From: JAJEEA01 sp965243615
GTDB taxonomy: Bacteria; Acidobacteriota; Vicinamibacteria; Vicinamibacterales; UBA8438
Assembly: GCA_965243615.1 (NCBI GenBank)
Contig: CBDEVO010000003.1
Location: 6,386,001-6,450,000, forward strand
Direction of reading: 5' to 3'
DNA length: 64,000 bases
In this document: piece after piece, positions 24,550-32,297 of the stretch
Layout: every line of letters begins with the position of its first letter
Position numbering within the stretch: the stretch's first letter is position 1
Notes under the pieces: generated by a model
Seen by the model: only the letters and a program-made list of their open reading frames with translations
The model's database searches: none
Told to the model about the DNA's origin: nothing
Program-made: the position numbers and the translations under genes

Positions 24550-27101
24550 GGGATCGGTCTCGCTTGGTGGACGGCGGTCGCGGGCGGCGCAGCCCCCGCC
24601 GCCGGCGGGGCGGCCGCGACGACGGAGACGGTCGGGGCCGACGCAGCGACGGCGGCCTGTGAAGCGACGGCGGCCGACGCGGCGACGGCAGCGGGCGGAG
24701 CGACCGGCCCGTTCGAGGCGACCGACCCGACGGTGTCGGGCCGCCGCATCTGGAACGGGGTGCTGCGGACGATGCCGAGGACGAGGTCGGAGAACCGGTA
24801 GCCGCCGGCCTTCGCCTCGCGCTCGACGGCACGGACCGCGGGCGCGTCGTAGTGCTCGGTGGCGCGGCCCAGGGCATAGGTCATCAGCTTGTCGGCGAGG
24901 GTACGCACGAACTGGTCGGAGCGGTCGAGGATGGCCTGCCGCAGCCCCGCCGCCCCGTCGAAGACGGTCCCGTCGGGCAGCCCCCCCGTCGCGTCGATGG
25001 GGGCGAGCCCCGCCGTCAGGGTGCGCCAGCGGCCGATGGCGTCGAAGTTCTCGAGCGACAGCCCCACCGGGTCCATCAGGGCGTGGCAGGCGGCGCACGC
25101 CGGGTTGCGGCGGTGCTCCTCCATCCGCTCGCGCATCGAGAGCACGGCCGCCGACTTCTCCTCGTTCAACGGCGGCACGTTCGCGGGCGGGGGCGGCGGC
25201 GGGGTGCCGAGCAGGTTCTCGAGCACCCACTTGCCCCGCACCACCGGCGAGGTCCGGGTCGCGTACCCGGTCACCGCAAGGATGCTGCCCTGCCCCAGCA
25301 GGCCGCCGCGGGGGCTGCCCGGGGGCAGCGAGACGCGCCGGAAGTGGCTGCCGGCGACGCCGGGCATGCCGTAGTGGCGAGCCAGCCGCTCGTTCACGAA
25401 CGTGTAGTCGGCGGTGACGAGGTCGAGGGCGCTCCGGTCCTCCCGGACGACGCTCTCGAAGAAGAGCTCGGTCTCGCGGCGCAGGGCCCGGCGCAGGGTC
25501 TCGTCGAAGTCGGGGAAGACGATGAAGTCGGGCGAAACCGCGGGCAGGTTCCGCAGGTACAGCCACTGGGCCGCGAAGCTCGTCACCAGCGACGCCGAGC
25601 GCTCGTCGGCGAGCATGCGCCGGACCTGCGCCTCGAGCACCGCTGGGTCGCCGAGGTCGCCGCGGGCCGCGGCCTCGATCAGCTCGTCGTCGGGCAGGCT
25701 GCTCCAGAGGAAGAACGAGAGCCTCGACGCCAGCTCGAGGTCGCTCACCCGGTACGGCCCGTCGACCCCGGCGGGGTCGCGCTCGACCCGCAGCAGGAAC
25801 TCGGGGCTCACGAGCAGCCGGCGCAGGGCCATCTCGACGCCCTGCTCAAAGCCGCCGTCGGCTCGGCCCTCGTCGAAGAAGCCGAGCAGCAGGTCGACGT
25901 CGTCGCCGGTGGCGGGGCGCCGGTAGGCGCGGCGGGCCAGGGTGCCCAGGATCTCGGCCGCGCACGCCCGCTCGGCCGCCACGCCCGCGTCGTCGGCCGG
26001 CCGGCACGAGAAGATGCGGCGGCGGCTCGGGGTATCGCCGGGGCCGGTGGCCTCGAACGGCCCCGTCACCGAGATCGAGTACACGTTCGGCTGCGTCCGC
26101 TGGTCGCCGCCGACGGTGATGTGCACCTTCAGGAACGGCTGCCGGTGGCGCTCGACGAGCTCGCCGCCCTGGCTGACGAACGCCGCGCCCACGGTGTGGG
26201 GACCCGCCGTGACCGGTACCCGCACGAAGAGGTCGGCGTCGGCCGGCCGGTCGGCGGTCTGGTAGAGGACGCTCTGCGTCGCGGCCTGCCGCCGCGCCGG
26301 CGGCGACACCGTGAGCACCTCGACCGGGGCGCCGTCGAGCAGTATCGCGACGTCGTGGGGCTCGCGCAGGCCACCGATGCGGTTGTTGTTCCAGCTCTTG
26401 CCCAGCTCGACCCGCAGCTCGTACTCGGCGTCGACCGGGAAGTTGTAGTCGAATTGCGCCCCGCCCCGGGTGCCGAAGGGCATGCCGTCGACGTGGCCGG
26501 TCTGGTTCAGGTCGGACGGCACGACGAACGTGTCGGCGACCGGCGACCGCACCGGGGCGCCGACCGCGAGCCGGGCGATCCTGCGCGCCGCCGCGAGGTA
26601 GCGCTCGAAACGGCCGGGGTCGAGCCCCCCGAGGCTGACGTTGTCGAAGCCGGCGCTCGAGTCGTCGGCGGGCAGCAGCGTGGAGACGTCGACGTCGAGG
26701 TCGAGCAGATCGCGTATGGCGTTACGGTACTCGGTGCCGTTGAGGCGCCGCAGCGCGGCGCTCCTTCCGGGGTCGGGGTCGGCGACGGCGGCCCGGTCGA
26801 GCTCGGCCTCGAGGTACGCGACGAGCCGGCCCGACGCCTCTCCGTCCGGCCGCGGCCTCCCGGCGGGCGGCATCATGCCCGCCCGCAGCTTGCCGACGAC
26901 CTTCTCCCAGATGTCCGCGTGGTCGCCCACGCGGTCGAGATCGAGGGCGTCGAGGGCCAGCCCCGCCGTCCGCAGGGCGTCGTTGTGGCAGGTCACGCAG
27001 TAGCGGTCGAGCAGCGCGCGCTCCGCCGTGTCGGACGGCTGGCCGGCGGCCGGCGAGGCCAGCATCAGGACGGCGGCGACCGGAGCAGAGAGTTGCTTCA
27101 C
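24546..27101 (-). CDS. Planctomycete-type cytochrome c protein, DUF1587/1595/1592/1588/1585 (module A)
   Basis: An 851-residue exported protein. Signal peptide (residues 1-20, ending AAG), then a cytochrome c-like domain with CVTCH near residue 35 and MMPP ligand region, DUF1587 (RLNGTEYRNAIRDLL), DUF1595 (ARRAYRRP), DUF1592 (SRLSFFLWSSLPDDEL), DUF1588 (FVNERLARHYG, PVVRGKWVLENLLGTPPPPP) with a second heme motif CAACH, and DUF1585 (DKLMTYALGRATEHYD). Likely a periplasmic multi-domain redox protein working with DUF1552. It is longer than its paralogue by an Ala/Pro/Val-rich tail of about 70 residues. The transcript continues into the DUF1552 gene. Confidence 0.9.
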   Translation of the reverse strand: MKQLSAPVAAVLMLASPAAGQPSDTAERALLDRYCVTCHNDALRTAGLALDALDLDRVGDHADIWEKVVGKLRAGMMPPAGRPRPDGEASGRLVAYLEAELDRAAVADPDPGRSAALRRLNGTEYRNAIRDLLDLDVDVSTLLPADDSSAGFDNVSLGGLDPGRFERYLAAARRIARLAVGAPVRSPVADTFVVPSDLNQTGHVDGMPFGTRGGAQFDYNFPVDAEYELRVELGKSWNNNRIGGLREPHDVAILLDGAPVEVLTVSPPARRQAATQSVLYQTADRPADADLFVRVPVTAGPHTVGAAFVSQGGELVERHRQPFLKVHITVGGDQRTQPNVYSISVTGPFEATGPGDTPSRRRIFSCRPADDAGVAAERACAAEILGTLARRAYRRPATGDDVDLLLGFFDEGRADGGFEQGVEMALRRLLVSPEFLLRVERDPAGVDGPYRVSDLELASRLSFFLWSSLPDDELIEAAARGDLGDPAVLEAQVRRMLADERSASLVTSFAAQWLYLRNLPAVSPDFIVFPDFDETLRRALRRETELFFESVVREDRSALDLVTADYTFVNERLARHYGMPGVAGSHFRRVSLPPGSPRGGLLGQGSILAVTGYATRTSPVVRGKWVLENLLGTPPPPPPANVPPLNEEKSAAVLSMRERMEEHRRNPACAACHALMDPVGLSLENFDAIGRWRTLTAGLAPIDATGGLPDGTVFDGAAGLRQAILDRSDQFVRTLADKLMTYALGRATEHYDAPAVRAVEREAKAGGYRFSDLVLGIVRSTPFQMRRPDTVGSVASNGPVAPPAAVAASAAVASQAAVAASAPTVSVVAAAPPAAGAAPPATAVHQARPIP

Positions 27102-27196
27102 GAGCGGGACCCCTCCAAGTGCTGACCGCTATTCTACCGACTCACGAGGCGAACGGCCACAAGCGTGTCGAGCCCGGTCGGCAGCCGCGGTTGCGC

Positions 27197-27625
27197 TCAG
27201 TCGCCGCCGGCGCCGTCCCGACGGCGGCGAACCGTCCCCTCCGCGCCGCGCGCCAGGTACGCGAGAGCGATCCGCGTCAACAAACCGGATCGAGTGGTTC
27301 CCGCCCGCCGCGCCGCGTTGTCGAGCGGGCCCACGATGCGACTCGGCAGCGTGATGTTCAGCCGCACCGCACGGTCCGAAAGCAGGCTGTCGTCCACGTT
27401 CACCGCGGCCACGATGCCCCCGTCGGCGTCGATGGTCGGCGCCGGGTCGGGTACCGGCTCCCCGTCCGACAGCAGCCCTTCGACGTGCAGCGCGATCGCC
27501 TCGCGTGCGTTCTCCAGGGCATCCGCCAGCGTGTCGCCGGCGGAGAAGCAACCCGGCAGATCGGGCACGGTCACGCCGAAAGGCCCCTCCGGACGGTCGT
27601 GATGCACGATGGCCAGGTATCGCAT
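27197..27625 (-). CDS. hicB: HicB antitoxin
   Basis: A 142-residue antitoxin. The N-terminal HicB fold shows PFGVTVPDLPGCFSAGDTLADAL and ENAREAIALHVEGLL; a C-terminal ribbon-helix-helix (VRLNITLPSRIVGPLDNAARRAG, SGLLTRIALAYLAR) provides operator binding. It begins 2 nt after hicA, the usual toxin-first order. Likely represses the pair through the palindrome at 27825-27843. Confidence 0.9.
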   Translation of the reverse strand: MRYLAIVHHDRPEGPFGVTVPDLPGCFSAGDTLADALENAREAIALHVEGLLSDGEPVPDPAPTIDADGGIVAAVNVDDSLLSDRAVRLNITLPSRIVGPLDNAARRAGTTRSGLLTRIALAYLARGAEGTVRRRRDGAGGD

Positions 27626-27627
27626 GT

Positions 27628-27825
27628 CTACGGCCGCCCCTTCCACGACCAGCCGGCCTGCCGGTAGATGTTCCGGAGGGTGCCGGTCGGGATCTCCTTC
27701 CGCGGGTGCGGTACCGTCACCCGGCCGGTCCGCGCCGAGTGCGTGTACTGCCGATGGCCGCCACGCTGGCGCGCGAGCGTCCAGCCTTCGCGCACCAGCC
27801 GCTTGATGACCTCGCCGCTTCCCAA
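27628..27825 (-). CDS. hicA: HicA mRNA interferase toxin
   Basis: A 65-residue double-stranded-RNA-binding-fold toxin: VIKRLVREGWTLARQRGGHRQYTH with the catalytic histidine in GGHRQY, then VTVPHPRKEIPTGTLRNIYRQAGW. HicA cleaves mRNA independently of the ribosome and is neutralised by HicB. The only usable start is TTG at 27825, since an in-frame TAG lies just upstream; the operator palindrome begins at that codon, so the message may be almost leaderless. Confidence 0.88.
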   Translation of the reverse strand: MGSGEVIKRLVREGWTLARQRGGHRQYTHSARTGRVTVPHPRKEIPTGTLRNIYRQAGWSWKGRP

Positions 27826-27843
27826 GTGTGTAGGCTACACACT
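27825..27843. promoter_or_regulatory. hicAB operator palindrome
   Basis: AGTGTGTAG and CTACACACT form a perfect inverted repeat around one G and touch the hicA start codon. HicB has a C-terminal ribbon-helix-helix of the kind that binds such sites, so autorepression is likely. Confidence 0.65.
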
Positions 27844-28047
27844 CGACGTACCCGCCGTCAATCCGGCCTCGCGGGCATCCGGCATGCAATCGTCGCCGGC
27901 CCCCTTTCGCCAAGCCCCCCGGCGCCCCCTCGGCCACCCGGATGACCGCAATGACCATGCGCTGGAGTCTCGCGTCAGCGAAACTCCCAACGCGACCGCA
28001 GGTCGCGCAGTCGCGGTAGGATAGGCGCATCGTCCAAGGAGCACGCC

Positions 28048-29535
28048 ATGCCTCTTCCGTCCCGCACTCGACGCCACGATCCGGCCGTATCGGGTCCGCT
28101 CGCCACGGCCTGCCTTCTCGTCTGCCTGCTGGCCGCAGGGACGGCCGCCGGAGCCGCGGCCGATCCGCCGTTGCTCGACGCGGTCAGGGAAGGCGACGCG
28201 GCCGCAGTGCGGTCGCTCCTCCTGTCGGACGGCGCGGACGTGAACCGGCCCGCGGCGGATGGCGCGACGGCGCTGCACTGGGCGGCCCGTCTCGACCTTC
28301 CGGGCGTGGCGCGCATCCTGCTCGATGCCGGGGCCGACGCTACCGCCGCCAACGCGTTCGGGGTCACCCCCCTCGGCCTCGCCGCCGTCAACGGCTCGGC
28401 CGCGATGCTCGACATGCTGCTGCGGGCGGGCGCCGACCCCAACGCGGCGGGGGCCGGCGGAGAGACGGCCCTGCTGACGGCGGGGCGGGCGGGGCGGGCC
28501 GACGCGGTGCGCACTCTCGTCGCCCACGGGGCAGACGTGAACGCGGCCCAGCGGGCGGGCCAGAGCGCCTTGATGTGGGCGGCGGCGGAGGGCCACATCG
28601 AGACCTTGCAGGCCCTCATCGACGCGGGGGCTGACGTCGACGCACGCACCGTGGTTCCGGAAACGCCGCTCCGCACCGGGCTCGAGGGCCCCGCTCCCCA
28701 CGGCTTCACCGCCCTGCTCTTCGCAGTACGGGCGGGCCATATCGAGGCCGTGCGCGCGCTCATCGCGGCCGGCGCCGACCCCGACGACGAGCTCCCCGAC
28801 GGCATGAACACCGTGGTCCTGGCCGCCACCAACGCCCACTGGGAGCTCGGCGTGCTCCTCGTCGACCTGGGCGCCGACCCCAACGGCGCCGGGCAGGGGT
28901 GGACCGCCCTGCACGCCATGACCTGGGTGCGGATGCCCAACTTCGGCTTCAACCCGCCGGGACCGGTGACCACCGGCACGATGGACAGCCTGACCTTCGC
29001 CCGCGCCCTCGTCGAGCGCGGGGCCGACGTCGACGCCCGCATGACGGCCGAGCCGCGCAACGGCTACCGCAACGCCCTCAACCGCGTCGGGGCAACCCCC
29101 TTACTGATGGCGGCCCGGCTCGCCGACGCGCCCCTCATGCGCGTGCTCGTGGACCTCGGGGCCGACCCCACCCTGACCAACGAGGACGGCACCACCGTGC
29201 TCATGGTCGCCTCCGGCGTCGGCATCCACTCCCCCGGCGAGGACCCCGGCACCGAGGCCGAGGCCCTGGCCTGCGTCGAGCTCGCCCTCGAGCTCGGCGG
29301 CGACCCCAACGCCGTCGACGAGCGCGGGGAGACGCCTCTGCACGGCGCCGCCTACCGGGGCGCCAACTCCATCGTGGACCTGCTCGTCGCCCACGGCGCC
29401 GACACCTACGACCAGGAGAACGTCGAGGGCTGGACCCCGCTGCGCATCGCCCAGGGGGTCTTCCGCACTGCCACGTTCAAGGAGGCCCCGCACACCGCGG
29501 CCCTCCTCGGCGAGCTCATGGCGGCGCGGCGGTAG
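28048..29535 (+). CDS. Exported ankyrin-repeat protein (module A)
   Basis: A 495-residue protein with a signal peptide (LATACLLVCLLAAGTAAGAAA) and about eleven ankyrin repeats of about 33 residues, for example GATALHWAARLDLPGVARIL and GETALLTAGRAGRADAVRTLV. Two longer loops break the array (about residues 205-220 and 300-345). Ankyrin arrays bind other proteins; this one should act in the periplasm or at the surface. It lies beside module A of the cytochrome/DUF1552 genes, as its paralogue does beside module B. ATG with AAGGAG upstream. Confidence 0.9.
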   Translation: MPLPSRTRRHDPAVSGPLATACLLVCLLAAGTAAGAAADPPLLDAVREGDAAAVRSLLLSDGADVNRPAADGATALHWAARLDLPGVARILLDAGADATAANAFGVTPLGLAAVNGSAAMLDMLLRAGADPNAAGAGGETALLTAGRAGRADAVRTLVAHGADVNAAQRAGQSALMWAAAEGHIETLQALIDAGADVDARTVVPETPLRTGLEGPAPHGFTALLFAVRAGHIEAVRALIAAGADPDDELPDGMNTVVLAATNAHWELGVLLVDLGADPNGAGQGWTALHAMTWVRMPNFGFNPPGPVTTGTMDSLTFARALVERGADVDARMTAEPRNGYRNALNRVGATPLLMAARLADAPLMRVLVDLGADPTLTNEDGTTVLMVASGVGIHSPGEDPGTEAEALACVELALELGGDPNAVDERGETPLHGAAYRGANSIVDLLVAHGADTYDQENVEGWTPLRIAQGVFRTATFKEAPHTAALLGELMAARR

Positions 29536-29679
29536 CGGGCGCGGACCGGCCGCCCGGACGCGACTGGCGGGGACATCGCGCGGCGCGACGCCCCCGGCTC
29601 GAGGCGCCTACCGCGGGCAGTCGTTGCCGGCGGTCGCGCGAGCCGGTCGGCGGCGCTCCCGCGGCTGCTTCCTGCCTCC
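29536..29679. other. Convergent intergenic gap
   Basis: A 144-bp gap between two convergent genes, the ankyrin gene and the NT-HEPN fusion gene. No hairpin followed by a T-run and no conserved frame was seen. Confidence 0.5.
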
Positions 29680-30558
29680 TCATCGTCGGATTCCCGCGCG
29701 ACGTTCCCGACTTCTCTCTTCGTTCCGCCTGACGATCGCTTCCTCGTCGATGCCCGCTCCCTTCCAGATGGGCTCGAGCTGCCGCCGGACTTCCCGTGCC
29801 GCGGTCTCCGCGATCTCCCTGAACAGACGGTCGTCCACCGCCTTCACGTACGGCGGCTCGTCGTACCCCTCCACGTGGCCCGCGAGCCGGAGGTTCTCCA
29901 GGTCTCTCCTGTCCCACGCCGGCATGTTCTTCAGCCCGTTCTTCCGGGCATCCTGCAGCAACCGGTTCACGTCGTGAACATGCGGCACCGCCCGCTCCTT
30001 GGCCGCCAGCCAGGCCTTCAGGGCCATTTCGGTGGCATGCAGGCTGTCCCTCGCGATCCAGTCATGGTCGCCCTCGGTCGTCGAGGTCAGACGCTCCAGG
30101 CTCCGCTCGCCGCTCCGGAGCAGCCTGATCGATTCTTCCAGGCCGTACCGCGTTCGCCGCGTCATCATCTCCGTCGTCAGTCTCCTCGCCGGCTTCGTCC
30201 ATCCCGCCGCCGTCGTCCTCCAGGGGACTGCGCGCGCTTCCCGGTCGTACAGCACCCATCCGTGGCGAACGGCTTCCGCCTCCACCGACCAGGGCCGAAG
30301 CATGCTCTCCTTCAGCGCGGTCACCGTCGTCACCACCACGTCCGTCTCGTGGCTGTACTTCCGGATTCCCCGCGATCCGGGGCCGTCCGCCGTCACTGCC
30401 ATGAGGTCCACGTCGGCATGTTCCGCGTGGTCGCCCCGCGCCAGCGACCCGAACAGAATGACCGCCTGCGCGTCAAACAGCTTCCCGAGCGCCCGCGCCC
30501 GACGTTCGATCGCGGCGCGCCGCACGGCGCCGTCGGCGCCGACCCATCGTGTCTCCAT
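29680..30558 (-). CDS. Nucleotidyltransferase-HEPN fusion protein
   Basis: A 292-residue single chain. The N-terminal 110 residues are a minimal nucleotidyltransferase with VILFGSLARGDHAEHADVDL, a full GS-x10-DxD active site. The C-terminal 130 residues form a HEPN-like helical bundle (WIARDSLHATEMALKAWLAA, VPHVHDVNRLLQDARKNG, NLRLAGHVEGYDEPP). MNT and HEPN are usually separate toxin-antitoxin partners; the fused form resembles kanamycin-nucleotidyltransferase-like proteins. The RX4HXY RNase motif is not evident in this HEPN part, so it may be a binding or regulatory domain. ATG at 30558 follows AAGG. It ends 144 bp from the convergent ankyrin gene. Confidence 0.8.
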   Translation of the reverse strand: METRWVGADGAVRRAAIERRARALGKLFDAQAVILFGSLARGDHAEHADVDLMAVTADGPGSRGIRKYSHETDVVVTTVTALKESMLRPWSVEAEAVRHGWVLYDREARAVPWRTTAAGWTKPARRLTTEMMTRRTRYGLEESIRLLRSGERSLERLTSTTEGDHDWIARDSLHATEMALKAWLAAKERAVPHVHDVNRLLQDARKNGLKNMPAWDRRDLENLRLAGHVEGYDEPPYVKAVDDRLFREIAETAAREVRRQLEPIWKGAGIDEEAIVRRNEERSRERRAGIRR

Positions 30559-30587
30559 CGCCCTTGGTTCCGATACGGCGCAGACTC

Positions 30588-32048
30588 CTAGCGAGCCGTG
30601 ACGGTGGCCCCCGCCCCGCCGTCGGTCGCCCCGAGCTCGGCGAGCAGCACCGCGGTGGCGCCCGAGGCGAGCCCCAGGGGGGTCTGCCCGTTCTCGTTCC
30701 GGGCGTCGAGCGCCGCGCCCCGCTCGACGAGGAGGGCGACGACGTCGTCGAGCCCTCGCGACGCGGCGATGTGCAGGACGGTGTCGCCGTTCCCGTTCCG
30801 GGCGTCGAGGTCGGCGCCGGCATCGAGGGCGGCGGCCACCGACTCGAGGGTGCGGCGGGCCTCTTCGTCGGCATCTGGCGGCGCGATGCCGAAGCGGCCC
30901 CGCGTCGAGCCCCCCTGGACGGCGGCCATGAGAGCCGTCGCGCCGCCGACCTCGTGCGACGCGTGGGCGCCGTACTCGCCGAGAACACGCAGGATCGCCG
31001 GCTCGCGGAACCGGGCCGCGACCCAGAGCGGCGTCGCCCCGATCATGTTGTGGGGCAGCCGCCAGTCGGCGCTGACCCGCCGGGCCGGGGTGCCGCGCAC
31101 CAGGACCGCGTCGGGGTCGGCGCCGTGGGCGAGCAGGGCGCGGACGAGAGGCGGGTCGCCGCGCAGCACCGCCGCGTGGAGGGCGGCATAGCCGGCGTCC
31201 GCCGCGCCGGGGTCGGCGCCGGACGAGAGGAGAAAGGCGGCGAGGGCGCCGTGACCGCTGTGGGCGGCGACCACCAGCGGGCTCGTGCCGCTCGCGGCGG
31301 CGGTGTCCACGTCCGCCCCGGCGCCCACGAGCAGCCGGGCCGACGCGACGTCGCCGCGCCGCGCCGCGAACAGCAGCGGCGTGTAGCCGCCCTGCATGAC
31401 CTCGAAGACCCCGCTGCGGTCGGCGTTGCCGGACGAGCTCACGACCTGCGGGTAGACCCTGGAACGGTCGTCCACCCGGGCCCCGGCCGCGAGAAGCAGC
31501 CGCACGACCTCGGGATGCCCCTGGGCCGCCGCCCACATCAGCGCGGTCTGCCCATGCGCGTGCTCCCGCGCGTGGGGATCGGCCCGGCGGGCGAGGAGGG
31601 CGCGCACCGCCGCCGCATTGCCGGTGCGCGACGCGGTCATCAGCGGCGTCTCGCCCGACGGCAGGGCCCGGTTCGGGTCGGCGCCGGAAGCGAGCAGCGC
31701 CTCGACGGCGGCGGGGCTGCCGTTGTTGGCGGCCAGCCACAGCGGCGTGACCCCCAGCGCGTTCGCGGGATCGACGGCGGCGCCGGAAGCGAGGAGCAAC
31801 CCGACCGTCTCGACGTCGTCCCGGTACGCGGCCCAGTGCAGGGCCGTCGCTCCGTCGCCCTGGGGGCGGTCGACGTCGGCCCCGTCGCGCAGCAACGCGC
31901 GCAGCGCGGCCCCGTCCTGCCGCTTGGCCGCGTCGGCGACGGGGCTCCCTCCGCTCTGACCCCGGACCGGACCCGCGCCGGCGAGCACCAGCGCCAGACC
32001 AGCGACGACCACGGCCATCCGCGCAGCCAGCCCGCTTCCTGCCTTCAT
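30588..32048 (-). CDS. Exported ankyrin-repeat protein (module B)
   Basis: A 486-residue protein with a signal peptide (MAVVVAGLALVLAGAGPVRG) and about eleven ankyrin repeats such as GATALHWAAYRDDVETVGLL, GVTPLWLAANNGSPAAVEALL and GQTALMWAAAQGHPEVVRLLL. The same two long loops interrupt the array as in the paralogue at 28048-29535. In-frame ATGs at 32057 and 32078 are possible starts; I chose 32048 because it places the basic residues directly before the hydrophobic core. It is divergent from the cytochrome gene of module B with about 250 bp between. Confidence 0.87.
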   Translation of the reverse strand: MKAGSGLAARMAVVVAGLALVLAGAGPVRGQSGGSPVADAAKRQDGAALRALLRDGADVDRPQGDGATALHWAAYRDDVETVGLLLASGAAVDPANALGVTPLWLAANNGSPAAVEALLASGADPNRALPSGETPLMTASRTGNAAAVRALLARRADPHAREHAHGQTALMWAAAQGHPEVVRLLLAAGARVDDRSRVYPQVVSSSGNADRSGVFEVMQGGYTPLLFAARRGDVASARLLVGAGADVDTAAASGTSPLVVAAHSGHGALAAFLLSSGADPGAADAGYAALHAAVLRGDPPLVRALLAHGADPDAVLVRGTPARRVSADWRLPHNMIGATPLWVAARFREPAILRVLGEYGAHASHEVGGATALMAAVQGGSTRGRFGIAPPDADEEARRTLESVAAALDAGADLDARNGNGDTVLHIAASRGLDDVVALLVERGAALDARNENGQTPLGLASGATAVLLAELGATDGGAGATVTAR

Positions 32049-32297
32049 GGAGCCCATGCTACCGTGGCCCTCGCTCATTGACAACGCCACCCGGTGACCC
32101 GCGGCGGCGGCCACTCTTCGACGCGGCCGGAGACGAGCGAGTCCGTTGACAATGGCGGAGTCATCGGGGACCATGGGCTCGCGCGGGCGGCGCGGATTCG
32201 GGCAGGATTGGCGGGGCGGAGAGGGCGCCCCCGGGCAGCGCCTCACCGACCGTCGTCCTGTTGCCGTTCTTCGTGTGCCGGACCGCCTGGAAGCCCG

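Noticed and set aside
22669..24801. 710-codon plus-strand frame
   Set aside because: It is antisense to the DUF1552 and DUF4143 genes and is an artefact of high GC at third codon positions.
24852..27125. 757-codon plus-strand frame
   Set aside because: Antisense to the cytochrome/DUF1592 gene, with Arg/Val/Gly/His-biased composition and no domain.
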